A stretch of DNA of 64,000 bases from Anaerococcus porci (lineage in GTDB: Bacteria; Bacillota; Clostridia; Tissierellales; Peptoniphilaceae): positions 1 through 64,000 of the forward strand of contig NZ_VULQ01000002.1 of assembly GCF_009696575.1 (NCBI RefSeq), given 5' to 3'. The notes beneath the pieces are model-generated. The model had not been told where the DNA came from. It worked only from the letters and a program-made list of their open reading frames with translations, and made no database searches. The position numbers were made by a program, and so were the translations under genes. This document shows positions 25,338 through 33,600 of this stretch, piece after piece; the stretch's first letter is position 1; every line of letters starts with the position of its first letter.

Positions 25338-25895
25338 TTATATTTCTTTAATTATTTTGACTTCTTCATCACTATAAATATAGTGGACTACTTCTTTCGT
25401 GTTGATAAATACACTTGTTATTTCGTTATATATTTGACTTGGAATTTCTTCAAGATAGTCAATAAATTTATCTATAATATCTTCTACTTTAAAATTAGAT
25501 ACTAAGTAATCATAATACGAACATTTTTTACTTAATGCCCAATAAATTTTTCCATCCAAATAATTGACTATCATAAATGGAAAGAGCATACAAAATAATG
25601 GTTTGTTTTTTTGAATTCTACATTCTCCTTTTTAATCTCGCAACTTACATGTTGGGGACTGATGCATTAAATCAATGTTTCCACTTTCATCATTATCAAA
25701 TGTATTTAATAAATTTATATTATCATTCAAACAAACAATTTCCGCCCCTATATCCAATAATTCATCTACTTCACTTTCAATAATGTGTATAACTCCTTTA
25801 CAATCACTATATTCGCATTCTATACATGATGAATGTATATTAGAAAATAAATCTTTGTTTAATCTATCTTTAATTAATCTAATATTATTTTTCAT
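25338..25895 (-). pseudogene. YkgJ-like (CxBC) zinc/iron-chelating cysteine cluster protein, interrupted by in-frame TAA
   Basis: Start ATG 25895 follows AAGGA. The frame encodes SSCIECEYSDCKG and, near codon 85, SPTCKLRD, then TAA at 25632-25634. The same frame goes on with KGECRIQKNKPLFCMLFPF, IYWALSKKCSYYDYL and an acidic C-terminus to 25338. The joined 185 residues show the YkgJ-type layout (CxxC cluster, C-x-L-x-D, G-x-C-x-I, RP-like KPLFC, late C). Either this is a fresh nonsense mutation, or two pieces are made: 89 residues, and about 83 from ATG 25589 or more from an ATT behind GGAGAA. The metal-binding role is from the family. Confidence 0.6.
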
Positions 25896-25923
25896 ATTCA
25901 ATCCTTAGTTATAATATAGATAG

Positions 25924-27225
25924 AGTCCGTATAATTGTGTAAAAAGAAAAAGGTCATTTAAAACCCAAACTAGTACAATGTTTTTAACAAACCAAAACTA
26001 AACTAGGAGGAACAAATGACCCAATTACATTTTACATTAAACATAGAAGATATTCAAAACTTAATTAACTAAGAAGTTAAAAATGATATGGCAAGAACTA
26101 TTCTAAGTAAAATATTTAACGAGCTTATGGAAAAAGAAATAGATGAATATTTAGAAAATACAGCCTATCAAAGAGATCCTAACAGAATCACCTACCGTAA
26201 TGGATACTATGAACGTGACTATACAACCAAAATAGGAACATTAACTTTAAGAGTACCTAGGACAAGAGATGGTAAATTCTCAACAGAAGTATCTGAAAGA
26301 TATCAAAGAAATGAAAAAGCACTACTTTCAACCATGCTAGAAATGTATGTTCAAGGAGTATCAACAAGAAAAGTATCCAAGGTGATAGAAAATATATGTG
26401 GCAAAGCATATTCTAAATCCTTTGTATCATCTTTAACTAAAGAGCTTGACGAAGAAGTAAAGCTATGGAGAAATAGTGATTTAAGCAAACTAAAAATTCC
26501 GTATCTAATTGTAGATGTGGTCTACATAAAAGTAAGGGAAAACAATCGTGTAGTATCAAAAGCTTGTCATATTGCAATAGGAACAACTGAAAAAGGAAAT
26601 AGAGAAATCATAGGCTTAGACCTAAGTTCTAGTGAAAGTGAAAATTCATGGTCAAACTTCTTTGAATATTTAAAAGCTAGAGGACTATCTGGACTTAAAA
26701 TGGTAATATCAGATGCTCACAAAGCTCTAGTAAAAGCAATAAAAGAAACATTCGTAAATGTAATATGGCAAAGATGTCAGGTACATTTCTTAAGAAATAT
26801 CCTATCAAAAGCACCAAAGAAAAACACTGAAGACTTTAGAACAGACATCAAAGCCCTATTTAAAATCCAAGATATAAACTTAGCAAGAAAAATGAAAGAA
26901 GAAATCTTCTCAAAATATGAAACAGAAAAGAAATATCAAACCTCTTTAAACACCTTAGATGAAGGCTTTGAAGATGCTTTTTCCTATTTATCTAATGGAG
27001 TAATTCATAGTAGACTTAAATCAACCAATTGCTTAGAAAGACTAAACGAAGAAGTTAGAAGGAGAGAGAAAGTCGTTAGAATATTTCCAAATGAAGACTC
27101 AGCTATTAGACTAATAGGCGCAATCCTCATTGATATCAATGAGGATTGGATAACATCTTCTAAATTGTATATTAGAATGAAATAGTAAATATTGGACTAG
27201 GATAATTTACACAATATTATGGACT
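25924..27225 (+). mobile_element. IS256-family insertion sequence, copy 2
   Basis: About 1.3 kb with terminal inverted repeats: left AGTCCGTATAATTGTGTAAA, right (reversed) AGTCCATAATATTGTGTAAA. It carries one transposase gene. The copy at the window start shares its right end and TTGACTT flank, so the true end may lie five or six bases further out. It sits 28 bp upstream of the YkgJ-like start codon and must have replaced or altered that gene's promoter. No target repeat was seen. Confidence 0.8.
26016..27185 (+). pseudogene. IS256-family transposase with premature TAA near the N-terminus
   Basis: The native start is ATG 26016 behind AGGAGG. After MTQLHFTLNIEDIQNLIN comes TAA (26070-26072). 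The frame stays open from there: EVKNDMARTILSKIFNELME, YLIVDVVYIKVREN (first Asp), VISDAHKALVKA (second Asp), WQRCQVHFLRN and STNCLERLNEEVRRR (catalytic Glu). All catalytic residues are present in the 365-residue part from ATG 26088, but no ribosome site precedes it. Activity would need reinitiation. The stop replaces a residue that is normally Gln or similar, so one base change is enough. Confidence 0.75.
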
Positions 27226-27610
27226 TGACTTATTCTAAAAGAAATGTAAATTTATTTTTTCTTAAAAATAAAGCCCTTTCCAATAAAGAAAAAAAATTTA
27301 TTAAATTCCTAAAAGATTTTCAGATTTAATCCAATATATAAAAAACTAAATAATCTTGCAAAGGAAAAAATTTACATCTTTGAATAGTGTGTACTATAGG
27401 TGGTTATATGACCTCGCAGGAGCTGAAATAAATTCAATTGAAGCTATATAAATGTACCTAGTTTCAGAAAATGACAGTCTATACTTCGTAAATAGTAAGA
27501 ACAAATCTGTTAAATATAAAACAGATACCCTTTGCGATCTCACAATAATAGGCAGCAAGTCTCGCTCAATCCCAGCTGCGGCATCTATTCTTGGAGATAT
27601 AATAAATATG
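27226..27610. other. Decayed coding remnants between IS and terminator
   Basis: The plus strand shows broken frames: LSNKEKKFIKFLKDF, then SENDSLYFVNSKNKSVKYK and GSKSRSIPAAASILGDIINM up to a TAA at 27612. They look like the C-terminal parts of one or two lost genes that ended at the terminator at 27611. Families not recognised. Confidence 0.4.
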
Positions 27611-27650
27611 TAATAAAAAGTTGTGTCAAAAAAGGCACAACTTTTTATTA
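27611..27650. terminator. Perfect 15-bp bidirectional terminator
   Basis: TAATAAAAAGTTGTG (27611-27625) pairs with CACAACTTTTTATTA (27636-27650) around ten bases. T-runs occur on both strands. It ends the decayed plus-strand gene and could also stop MerR transcripts on the minus strand. Confidence 0.8.
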
Positions 27651-27779
27651 TAATATTATGTTAATTAGAATTCTTACATAAGCTCCTATATTCCTCATAA
27701 TTTAAGACATTTCGATTTCTTAATTGTATATTAATTAAATCATACCTATAGTCCACAACCCTATTCCCAAAATACATTT

Positions 27780-28640
27780 TTATCTAGAATAAGAATTTTT
27801 TTCTTTTAAATATTTTTTATTGGCTTGTATTAATTTATTATAATATTCATCATAGGATTTACTAAATTTTCTAATGAGTGGAATTGCAATCTCATAATAT
27901 CCATTGTCCACCATGTATTTTTGAAATCTATCTTGTATTTTCTTAACCTCACTATTTAAATACTCATCACTTTTTTTATATTTTTCATAGTCAAAAATAA
28001 ATTTTTCATTATCTTTAAACCATTTTTTTATATTATTCACTGCTTCAATTTTTGATTCATTAATTTTTTCTAAATCTGCCATAGAAAAAGATTTAGTTAA
28101 TTTTTCAATGTATTTACCTTCGTCATTAGACAATTGAAATTCTGGTAAATTATCTAAGTACTCTATATATTTTTCAAAGGCTTTTTTCCCATCTTTATCT
28201 AGATTTTCATTTAAAAATATCTTGTAGGCTGAAAATAAAACTTGTCCAAAATAGCCCGGAAATTTATCCATTAATCTTTCATAGATAGTTTTATTAGTTT
28301 CTAACAAATCAAGTTTTTTATTTATCGTAGCTTGCTCTTCTCCCTTGATTATAAGTTCAAGAATTTCTTTCTTTTTTTCTTCAATATTTAATTCAAATTC
28401 CTTATTCCTTAAAATCGTAGATAATGAAGAATCTTGTGAATGTAGTATTCCTTTAATTTCAGCTACACTTAATCCAACTTTAGAAAGCACAGAAATTTTT
28501 TTTAAAATTTTAATATCTTTATCACTGTAATCTCTATACCCATTCTCAAGTCTTTTGGGATTAATTAGTCCTCTTTCTTCATAATATTTAATAGCCTTTC
28601 TTGTAAGACCCGTCCTGTTTTGAACTTCACTTATAATCAT
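27780..28640 (-). CDS. MerR-family transcriptional regulator
   Basis: A 286-residue regulator. The N-terminal MerR winged helix reads IISEVQNRTGLTRKAIKYYE, GYRDYSDKDIKILKKI and GLSVAEIKGIL. A coiled-coil dimerisation helix follows, and a large helical C-terminal part (about 120-286) without metal-binding cysteines, so it probably senses a compound as TipA or BmrR-type members do. The C-terminal domain was not identified. It is preceded by AGGGATATT and a promoter of the MerR-controlled type, which suggests that it activates itself. No efflux gene is left beside it; the CDF gene runs the other way. Confidence 0.8.
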   Translation of the reverse strand: MIISEVQNRTGLTRKAIKYYEERGLINPKRLENGYRDYSDKDIKILKKISVLSKVGLSVAEIKGILHSQDSSLSTILRNKEFELNIEEKKKEILELIIKGEEQATINKKLDLLETNKTIYERLMDKFPGYFGQVLFSAYKIFLNENLDKDGKKAFEKYIEYLDNLPEFQLSNDEGKYIEKLTKSFSMADLEKINESKIEAVNNIKKWFKDNEKFIFDYEKYKKSDEYLNSEVKKIQDRFQKYMVDNGYYEIAIPLIRKFSKSYDEYYNKLIQANKKYLKEKNSYSR

Positions 28641-28660
28641 AATATCCCTCCTCTATTTAA

Positions 28661-28691
28661 AGGATATCACCGTCCCTAAGGGACTAGTCAA
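28661..28691 (-). promoter_or_regulatory. MerR-type promoter with 19-bp spacer and palindromic operator
   Basis: Minus strand: TTGACT (28691-28686), a 19-base spacer, TATCCT (28666-28661). The spacer contains the palindrome GTCCCTTAGGGAC (28684-28672). An overlong 19-bp spacer with a centred palindrome is the hallmark of promoters that MerR proteins activate by DNA distortion. Confidence 0.75.
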
Positions 28692-29194
28692 ATACTAAAA
28701 TTTATTATTTAACTTACCGCTAAATATCACTTTTCCAAAAATAATTAGATATTTCTATAATTCTTTAACTTGAAAGATGAATAACAGTATTTTTTTATCC
28801 TTATCTTTTCCATTATAATGATTTTAATACATTGTAATAAATTACATAATTTAAAACTGAGTTTGCACTTATAAACTCTTCGATTTCTAAAAAGCGATTT
28901 TTATTCTTTTTTATTTGCTCCATGATTGAAAAAATTCCTGAATCATCCTGAGCTTTGAATTTTGGCAAATCAATATTATCCCAAATATATTGATACTATA
29001 AGTTAAAACTATTTTAAAATCAAAAAACAGGACTTGGTTCGCTTAAATTATAAGTGGCATGTCGTTTACTATTTTGTTTATACTATATACTTTTCATTCT
29101 TATCCATTTCTCTATTCTTTGTTTAAACAATAAACTTATGGGTATTAAAAAGGCGTAAAAATTAATCATAAATTTTAAATAAAAAGGGGTTATT
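28692..29194. other. Gene remnant region upstream of the metal transporter
   Basis: 28810-29010 on the minus strand reads DLPKFKAQDDSGIFSIMEQI, KKNKNRFLEIEEFISANSVL and NYVIYYNVLKSL without a start, the remnant of an unrecognised gene. 29010-29190 is AT-rich and leads into AAAAGGGG, the ribosome site used by the CDF frame. No promoter was assigned. Confidence 0.4.
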
Positions 29195-29283
29195 ATGTCA
29201 CAAGAGAGTTATGATATTTCAATATCTTAAAAAATCGTGGAAAGGCAATTATAAAGACAAGTATAATTGCTATTTTAATCAAT

Positions 29284-30327
29284 GTGTTTCTCGCAATATT
29301 TAATGCAATTTTAGGTTTGTTTGTTAATTCTATTGCACTGATTTTAGATGCTGTGAACAATTTATCTGATGCTCTTTCTTCTGTTGTAACTATCATAAGC
29401 GAAAAAATTGCCAGCAAGGCTCCAGACAAAAAGCATCCAATGGGTTATGGAAGGATTGAATACATATCTTCGATGATTATTGCTGCTCTTGTTCTTTACG
29501 CTGGAATTACTTCTTTGGTTGAATCTGTGAAGAAAATTTTAAATCCAAGTCCTGCATCCTATACAATACTTTCTATTGTAGTTATTGGTTTGGCAGTTGT
29601 CGTAAAATTTATTTTGGGAAATTATGTGAAAGAACAAAGCAAAAAAATTAATTCTACTGCATTAATTGCATCGGGTTTTGATGCTTTATTTGACGCAATT
29701 CTCTCTTTTTCTGTATTTTTGTCTGCAATTATTTTTACAATTTGGGGAATTTCTCTTGAAGCTTATATTGGTATAATTATTTCAATTTTCATGATTAAGG
29801 CTGGAATTGAAATAATGCTATCAACTGTTGATGATTTAATTGGTCACAGAGCTGATCATGAAATGGTAGAGAGAATAAAAGAGTTAGTTAGTGAAGAAGA
29901 ACAAGTTCTTGGAGTATACGACTTAGCGCTTTTTAATTACGGTCCTAATAAATACTATTCTTCCCTTCATGTTGAACTTCCAGACAAAATGCAAGTCGAT
30001 GAGGTTGACATGTTGACAAGAAAATTACAACACAAGATTTATAAAAAAACTGGAGTAATTTTAATTGCTCTCGGTGTATATTCTTTTAATACTAAAGACA
30101 AAAAAGCTACAGAAATTAGAAAAACTGTCGAAAAGAAAATTTTATCTCATGATTGGGCTCTACAAGTCCATGGATTTTACTGCGATATCGATAAAATTTC
30201 TTTAAGATTTGATGTTGTTTTGAGCTTTGACATTAAAATAGAAGATGCCCTTAAAATAATAAATAAAGAAGTCAAAGACCTTTATCCGGATTATAAAATT
30301 CAAATTGTTCCTGACCTTGATTTATAA
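29284..30327 (+). CDS. Cation diffusion facilitator (CDF) transporter, probable N-terminal frameshift
   Basis: A proton/divalent-metal antiporter of the cytoplasmic membrane. The visible frame begins at a GTG inside helix 1 and has no ribosome site. The native start seems to be ATG 29195 (after AAAAGGGG), reading MSQESYDISIS and then hitting TAA; adding one T near 29227 would join it to LKNRGKAIIKTSIIAILINV and restore the usual front. Metal-site motifs are AVNNLSD in helix 2 (N-x3-D) and FDALFDAILS in helix 5 (D-x3-D), then the cytosolic domain with HVELPDKMQVDEVD. N-x3-D occurs in manganese-type members, so Mn is possible. It may be inactive because of the shift. Confidence 0.75.
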   Translation: MFLAIFNAILGLFVNSIALILDAVNNLSDALSSVVTIISEKIASKAPDKKHPMGYGRIEYISSMIIAALVLYAGITSLVESVKKILNPSPASYTILSIVVIGLAVVVKFILGNYVKEQSKKINSTALIASGFDALFDAILSFSVFLSAIIFTIWGISLEAYIGIIISIFMIKAGIEIMLSTVDDLIGHRADHEMVERIKELVSEEEQVLGVYDLALFNYGPNKYYSSLHVELPDKMQVDEVDMLTRKLQHKIYKKTGVILIALGVYSFNTKDKKATEIRKTVEKKILSHDWALQVHGFYCDIDKISLRFDVVLSFDIKIEDALKIINKEVKDLYPDYKIQIVPDLDL

Positions 30328-30384
30328 AATTAACTTTTAATCTTAAAAACGTGGTTATAATTTGACCCACAAAGTTGTAATAAT

Positions 30385-30420
30385 ACCAGAGTGAGTATAA
30401 TATTTTCTCTGGTCTTTTTG
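30385..30420 (+). terminator. Terminator downstream of the CDF gene
   Basis: ACCAGAG (30385-30391) pairs with CTCTGGT (30407-30413) and is followed by CTTTTTG. The loop is 15 bases, longer than usual. 30421-30560 contains no gene I can support, only a broken minus-strand reading. Confidence 0.5.
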
Positions 30421-30560
30421 TTCTTTATTACCCAGTTGTAGAAAATTTTTACGCTACATTTTCTCTTTCTATATTTTTCCATAGAACTTGTTTTAATATT
30501 TATGAGTTTTTAGATTTAGCATAAAATCTCCAACCCCTTGACTTCGCCATTGTTCTGTTA

Positions 30561-31814
30561 TTAATCTTCTATCCTTGATATCAATAATATCGTCTCCACG
30601 TGCATAGTTTGTGGAAACATATCAACTGCTCTTATATTTTTCATTTTATAACCATTATTTTGAAATCTATTTATATCTCTTGCCAAAGTTTGAGGATTAC
30701 AGGATATATATACTACTTTTTCAATATTTGTTTTTGAAATTGTTTTTATTATTTCTTTACTAAGTCCCGCTCTTGGTGGGTCTAGTACTACTGCTTCTAC
30801 ATTATTTTCTTTTATAAATTTTTGATTTATAAAATTAGCATTTTTAGCTATGAATTTATAATCATTTAGCTCATTTAATTTTGCATTTTCATTTGCATCT
30901 TTTATTGCATTTTTATTTATCTCGACGCCTATTATATGATCTTTATTTATAGCAATAGAGCTTGTAGCTGACCCACAAAATAGGTCTAGAATTTTTTTGT
31001 CTTTATCTAGATTAGATTTTGCTATTTTATATAATTTATCAACCATAAAATCATTTACTTGATAAAAATCATTTAAGGAAATTTTGAATTTATTCTTATC
31101 AATCTTATATAATAGATAATCTTTACCTGATATATTAGCTAAACTATTATCAGTTATTAAATTAATATGAAATTTAGAATTTATATAATTTTTCTTAATG
31201 TATGAGTTAGCTTTTTCATTATTAATAGTTAAATTAAGCATTATTTCTTTATTATTTGTCCTAATACTTATCTCACTTATAGACTCTGGATATTTTTGTG
31301 ATATGTCCATAGTTAATTTTTCTATTTCTTCTAAATTATCTCTAATTATGTCCCTTGCAAGTAGGCAGTCTTTTATCAAAACTAGGTCATTTGAATATTT
31401 TTTGTTATAGGCGAGTCTTCCTTTTCTGTCCACTTTCAATCTAATCTTATTTCTATAAAAAAACTCTGGACTTTTTTCTAACTCAATTTTATCAATTCTT
31501 ATATTGGCTAATTTCTCTATGGCATTTTTTATTAAATTTTTCTTTAAGTCAATTTGTGTCTCATAGTTTATATCCATAATAGAACAACCACCACATTCAT
31601 TATAATATGGACATGGTGGTTTTCTATAGTAGGGAGATTTCTTTGAAGTTTTAATTTTTTCTGCTTCATAGAAATTCTTTTTTTCATTATTTACTTTTAT
31701 ATGGCAAGTTTCACCAAAAATCGCCTTTTCTATAAAAGCAATTTTTGTGTCTGTTCTTCCAACTCCCCTACCATCTTGTAGGATATCAATTATTTTGATA
31801 TCTTTAATTACCAT
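30561..31814 (-). CDS. rlmD: 23S rRNA (uracil-C5)-methyltransferase, RlmD/TrmA family
   Basis: A 417-residue SAM-dependent enzyme making 5-methyluridine in 23S rRNA (Bacillus RlmCD modifies U747 and U1939). An N-terminal TRAM RNA-binding domain (about 1-55) is followed by the iron-sulphur cysteines CPYYNECGGCS. The methyltransferase core shows the SAM motif ILDLFCGSATSSIA, DPPRAGLSKE, the catalytic nucleophile in SCNPQTLARD and the general base region near VDMFPQTMHVE. Its start overlaps the pyruvate kinase stop by one base, so it is the last gene of the murB-pyk run. Exact target uridines are not deducible. Confidence 0.9.
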   Translation of the reverse strand: MVIKDIKIIDILQDGRGVGRTDTKIAFIEKAIFGETCHIKVNNEKKNFYEAEKIKTSKKSPYYRKPPCPYYNECGGCSIMDINYETQIDLKKNLIKNAIEKLANIRIDKIELEKSPEFFYRNKIRLKVDRKGRLAYNKKYSNDLVLIKDCLLARDIIRDNLEEIEKLTMDISQKYPESISEISIRTNNKEIMLNLTINNEKANSYIKKNYINSKFHINLITDNSLANISGKDYLLYKIDKNKFKISLNDFYQVNDFMVDKLYKIAKSNLDKDKKILDLFCGSATSSIAINKDHIIGVEINKNAIKDANENAKLNELNDYKFIAKNANFINQKFIKENNVEAVVLDPPRAGLSKEIIKTISKTNIEKVVYISCNPQTLARDINRFQNNGYKMKNIRAVDMFPQTMHVETILLISRIED

Positions 31815-33586
31815 TATAATACCTTTGCTTCTCCCTTATATACGATTCCTCCTACAGGATCTAGAGTTACTACTTCTCCATCTTCTACAGCATCGAAGAT
31901 ACCTTTTACTCCAAGTATTGCTGGTATTCCAAAATGAATTGATACAACTGCTGTATGACTTGTTAGTCCTCCATTTTCAGCTATTACTCCTGAAGATCTT
32001 TCCATAAATTCATTAAGATCTTTATCTGTATATTCTGCTACAATTATATCACTATCTTCAAATTTTCCTTCAAGTTCTTCTTTTGTAGATCCTTTTACAA
32101 CTTTTGCAGATACTGATTTATTACCAACACCTGTTCCATTTGCAATTATATCTCCAATTACGTGAACTTTTATCAGATTGCTTGTTCCTGATACTCCTAG
32201 AGGAATTCCTGCTGTTACTACAGTAAGGTCCCCTTCTTGAACATAATTTCCTTTCAAAGCACCTACTATAGCTCTTTCTATTAGTTCATCAGTTTCTTTA
32301 GCTGCTTCTACTACTACAGGATATACTCCCCAAGAAATTGAAAGTTTTCTCGCAACTCTTTCATCTAAAGTACAAGCAACTATATTTGTTCTTGGTCTAA
32401 ATTTAGATACAGCTCTTGCTGTATTACCTGAAGATGTACATGTAATTATTGCCTTTGCATTTAATTGACTTGCTATAGTACATGTAGATCTTGAAATTGA
32501 GTTTGTTGTTGTAATCTCTGAGTCAATATTTGTCTTATAGATATTTTCTTCAAAGTCATCAGATAGTTCTGTTGTAATACAAATATCTCTCATTGTTTTT
32601 ACAGCTTCAACTGGATATTTACCAGCAGCTGTTTCACCTGAAAGCATTACACAGTCAGTCCCATCTATTATGGCATTAGCAACATCAGTAGTTTCAGCTC
32701 TTGTTGGTCTTGGGTTTCTTTGCATAGAATCGAGCATTTGAGTTGCTGTTATAACTGGTTTAGCTGCTTTATTACATTTTCTAATAATATCTTTTTGTAC
32801 TAAAGGAATTAACTCAGTTCTAATTTCAACACCCAAGTCTCCCCTAGCTACCATTACTCCATCACTATTTTCAATTATTTCATCAACATTATCTACACCT
32901 TCTTGTGATTCAATTTTTGAAATAATTAGGATATCTTCTCCGCCATGATCTTCAAGTACTTTTCTTATATCAAAGATATCTTCTTTTTTTCTTATAAATG
33001 AAGCTGCTATCATATCAATTCCATTTTCTATACCAAATTTGATATCATCAACATCCTTTGGTGTGATAGCTGGTAAATTGGTAACTCTTCCTGGAAGATT
33101 AACTCCCTTATGATTTGAAATTACACCATTATTTTGGACTGTACAAACTATGTCTGTTCCATCTTTTATTTCCAAAACTTTAAGTTGGATTAAACCATCA
33201 TCAATAGAAATAATTGAGTCTTTTTCTACATCTCTAGGAAGCCCTTCATAAGAAACTGAAACTATATTTTGATTTCCAATTACATCTCTAGTTGTTAGAA
33301 CAAAGGTATCATCTGGTTTTAAAAAATATTCCTTTTTATCAAAGTTTCCTATTCTTATTTCAGGTCCCTTTGTATCAAGCATTATTCCTAAAGGTACATT
33401 GAGTTTTCTTCTAATTCTTTTTATTGTTTTTATTTTTTCAAGGTGTTCCTCATGGCTACCATGAGAGAAGTTTAACCTTGCAACATTCATACCATTTTTA
33501 ATTAATCTTTCTAAAACTTCAGGTGATTCTGAAGCTGGTCCTATAGTACAAACTATCTTAGTTTTTTTTAGTATCTCAGGTGTCAT
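31814..33586 (-). CDS. pyk: Pyruvate kinase with C-terminal PEP-utiliser domain
   Basis: Converts PEP and ADP to pyruvate and ATP. A barrel and B domain (TKIVCTIGPASESPEVLERL, ARLNFSHGSHEEH, MLDTKGPEIR, MVARGDLGVEI, ITATQMLDSM) are followed by the allosteric C domain. An extra domain of about 100 residues at 485-590 contains GGLTSHTAVV, as in Bacillus and Geobacillus enzymes. The total of 590 residues is right for this long form. It lies 14 bases after pfkA, so the two control points of glycolysis are coexpressed. Confidence 0.97.
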   Translation of the reverse strand: MTPEILKKTKIVCTIGPASESPEVLERLIKNGMNVARLNFSHGSHEEHLEKIKTIKRIRRKLNVPLGIMLDTKGPEIRIGNFDKKEYFLKPDDTFVLTTRDVIGNQNIVSVSYEGLPRDVEKDSIISIDDGLIQLKVLEIKDGTDIVCTVQNNGVISNHKGVNLPGRVTNLPAITPKDVDDIKFGIENGIDMIAASFIRKKEDIFDIRKVLEDHGGEDILIISKIESQEGVDNVDEIIENSDGVMVARGDLGVEIRTELIPLVQKDIIRKCNKAAKPVITATQMLDSMQRNPRPTRAETTDVANAIIDGTDCVMLSGETAAGKYPVEAVKTMRDICITTELSDDFEENIYKTNIDSEITTTNSISRSTCTIASQLNAKAIITCTSSGNTARAVSKFRPRTNIVACTLDERVARKLSISWGVYPVVVEAAKETDELIERAIVGALKGNYVQEGDLTVVTAGIPLGVSGTSNLIKVHVIGDIIANGTGVGNKSVSAKVVKGSTKEELEGKFEDSDIIVAEYTDKDLNEFMERSSGVIAENGGLTSHTAVVSIHFGIPAILGVKGIFDAVEDGEVVTLDPVGGIVYKGEAKVL

Positions 33587-33600
33587 ATACTATCCTCCTC

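Noticed and set aside
25924-27225. Target-site duplication at the ends of IS256 copy 2
   Set aside because: The eight to nine flanking bases on both sides do not match under any of the likely boundaries.
191-30327. Stop codon reassignment (TAA read as an amino acid) to explain the in-frame stops
   Set aside because: Many core genes in the window end properly at TAA, and intact homologues do not contain internal TAA. Independent mutations in accessory genes explain the data better.
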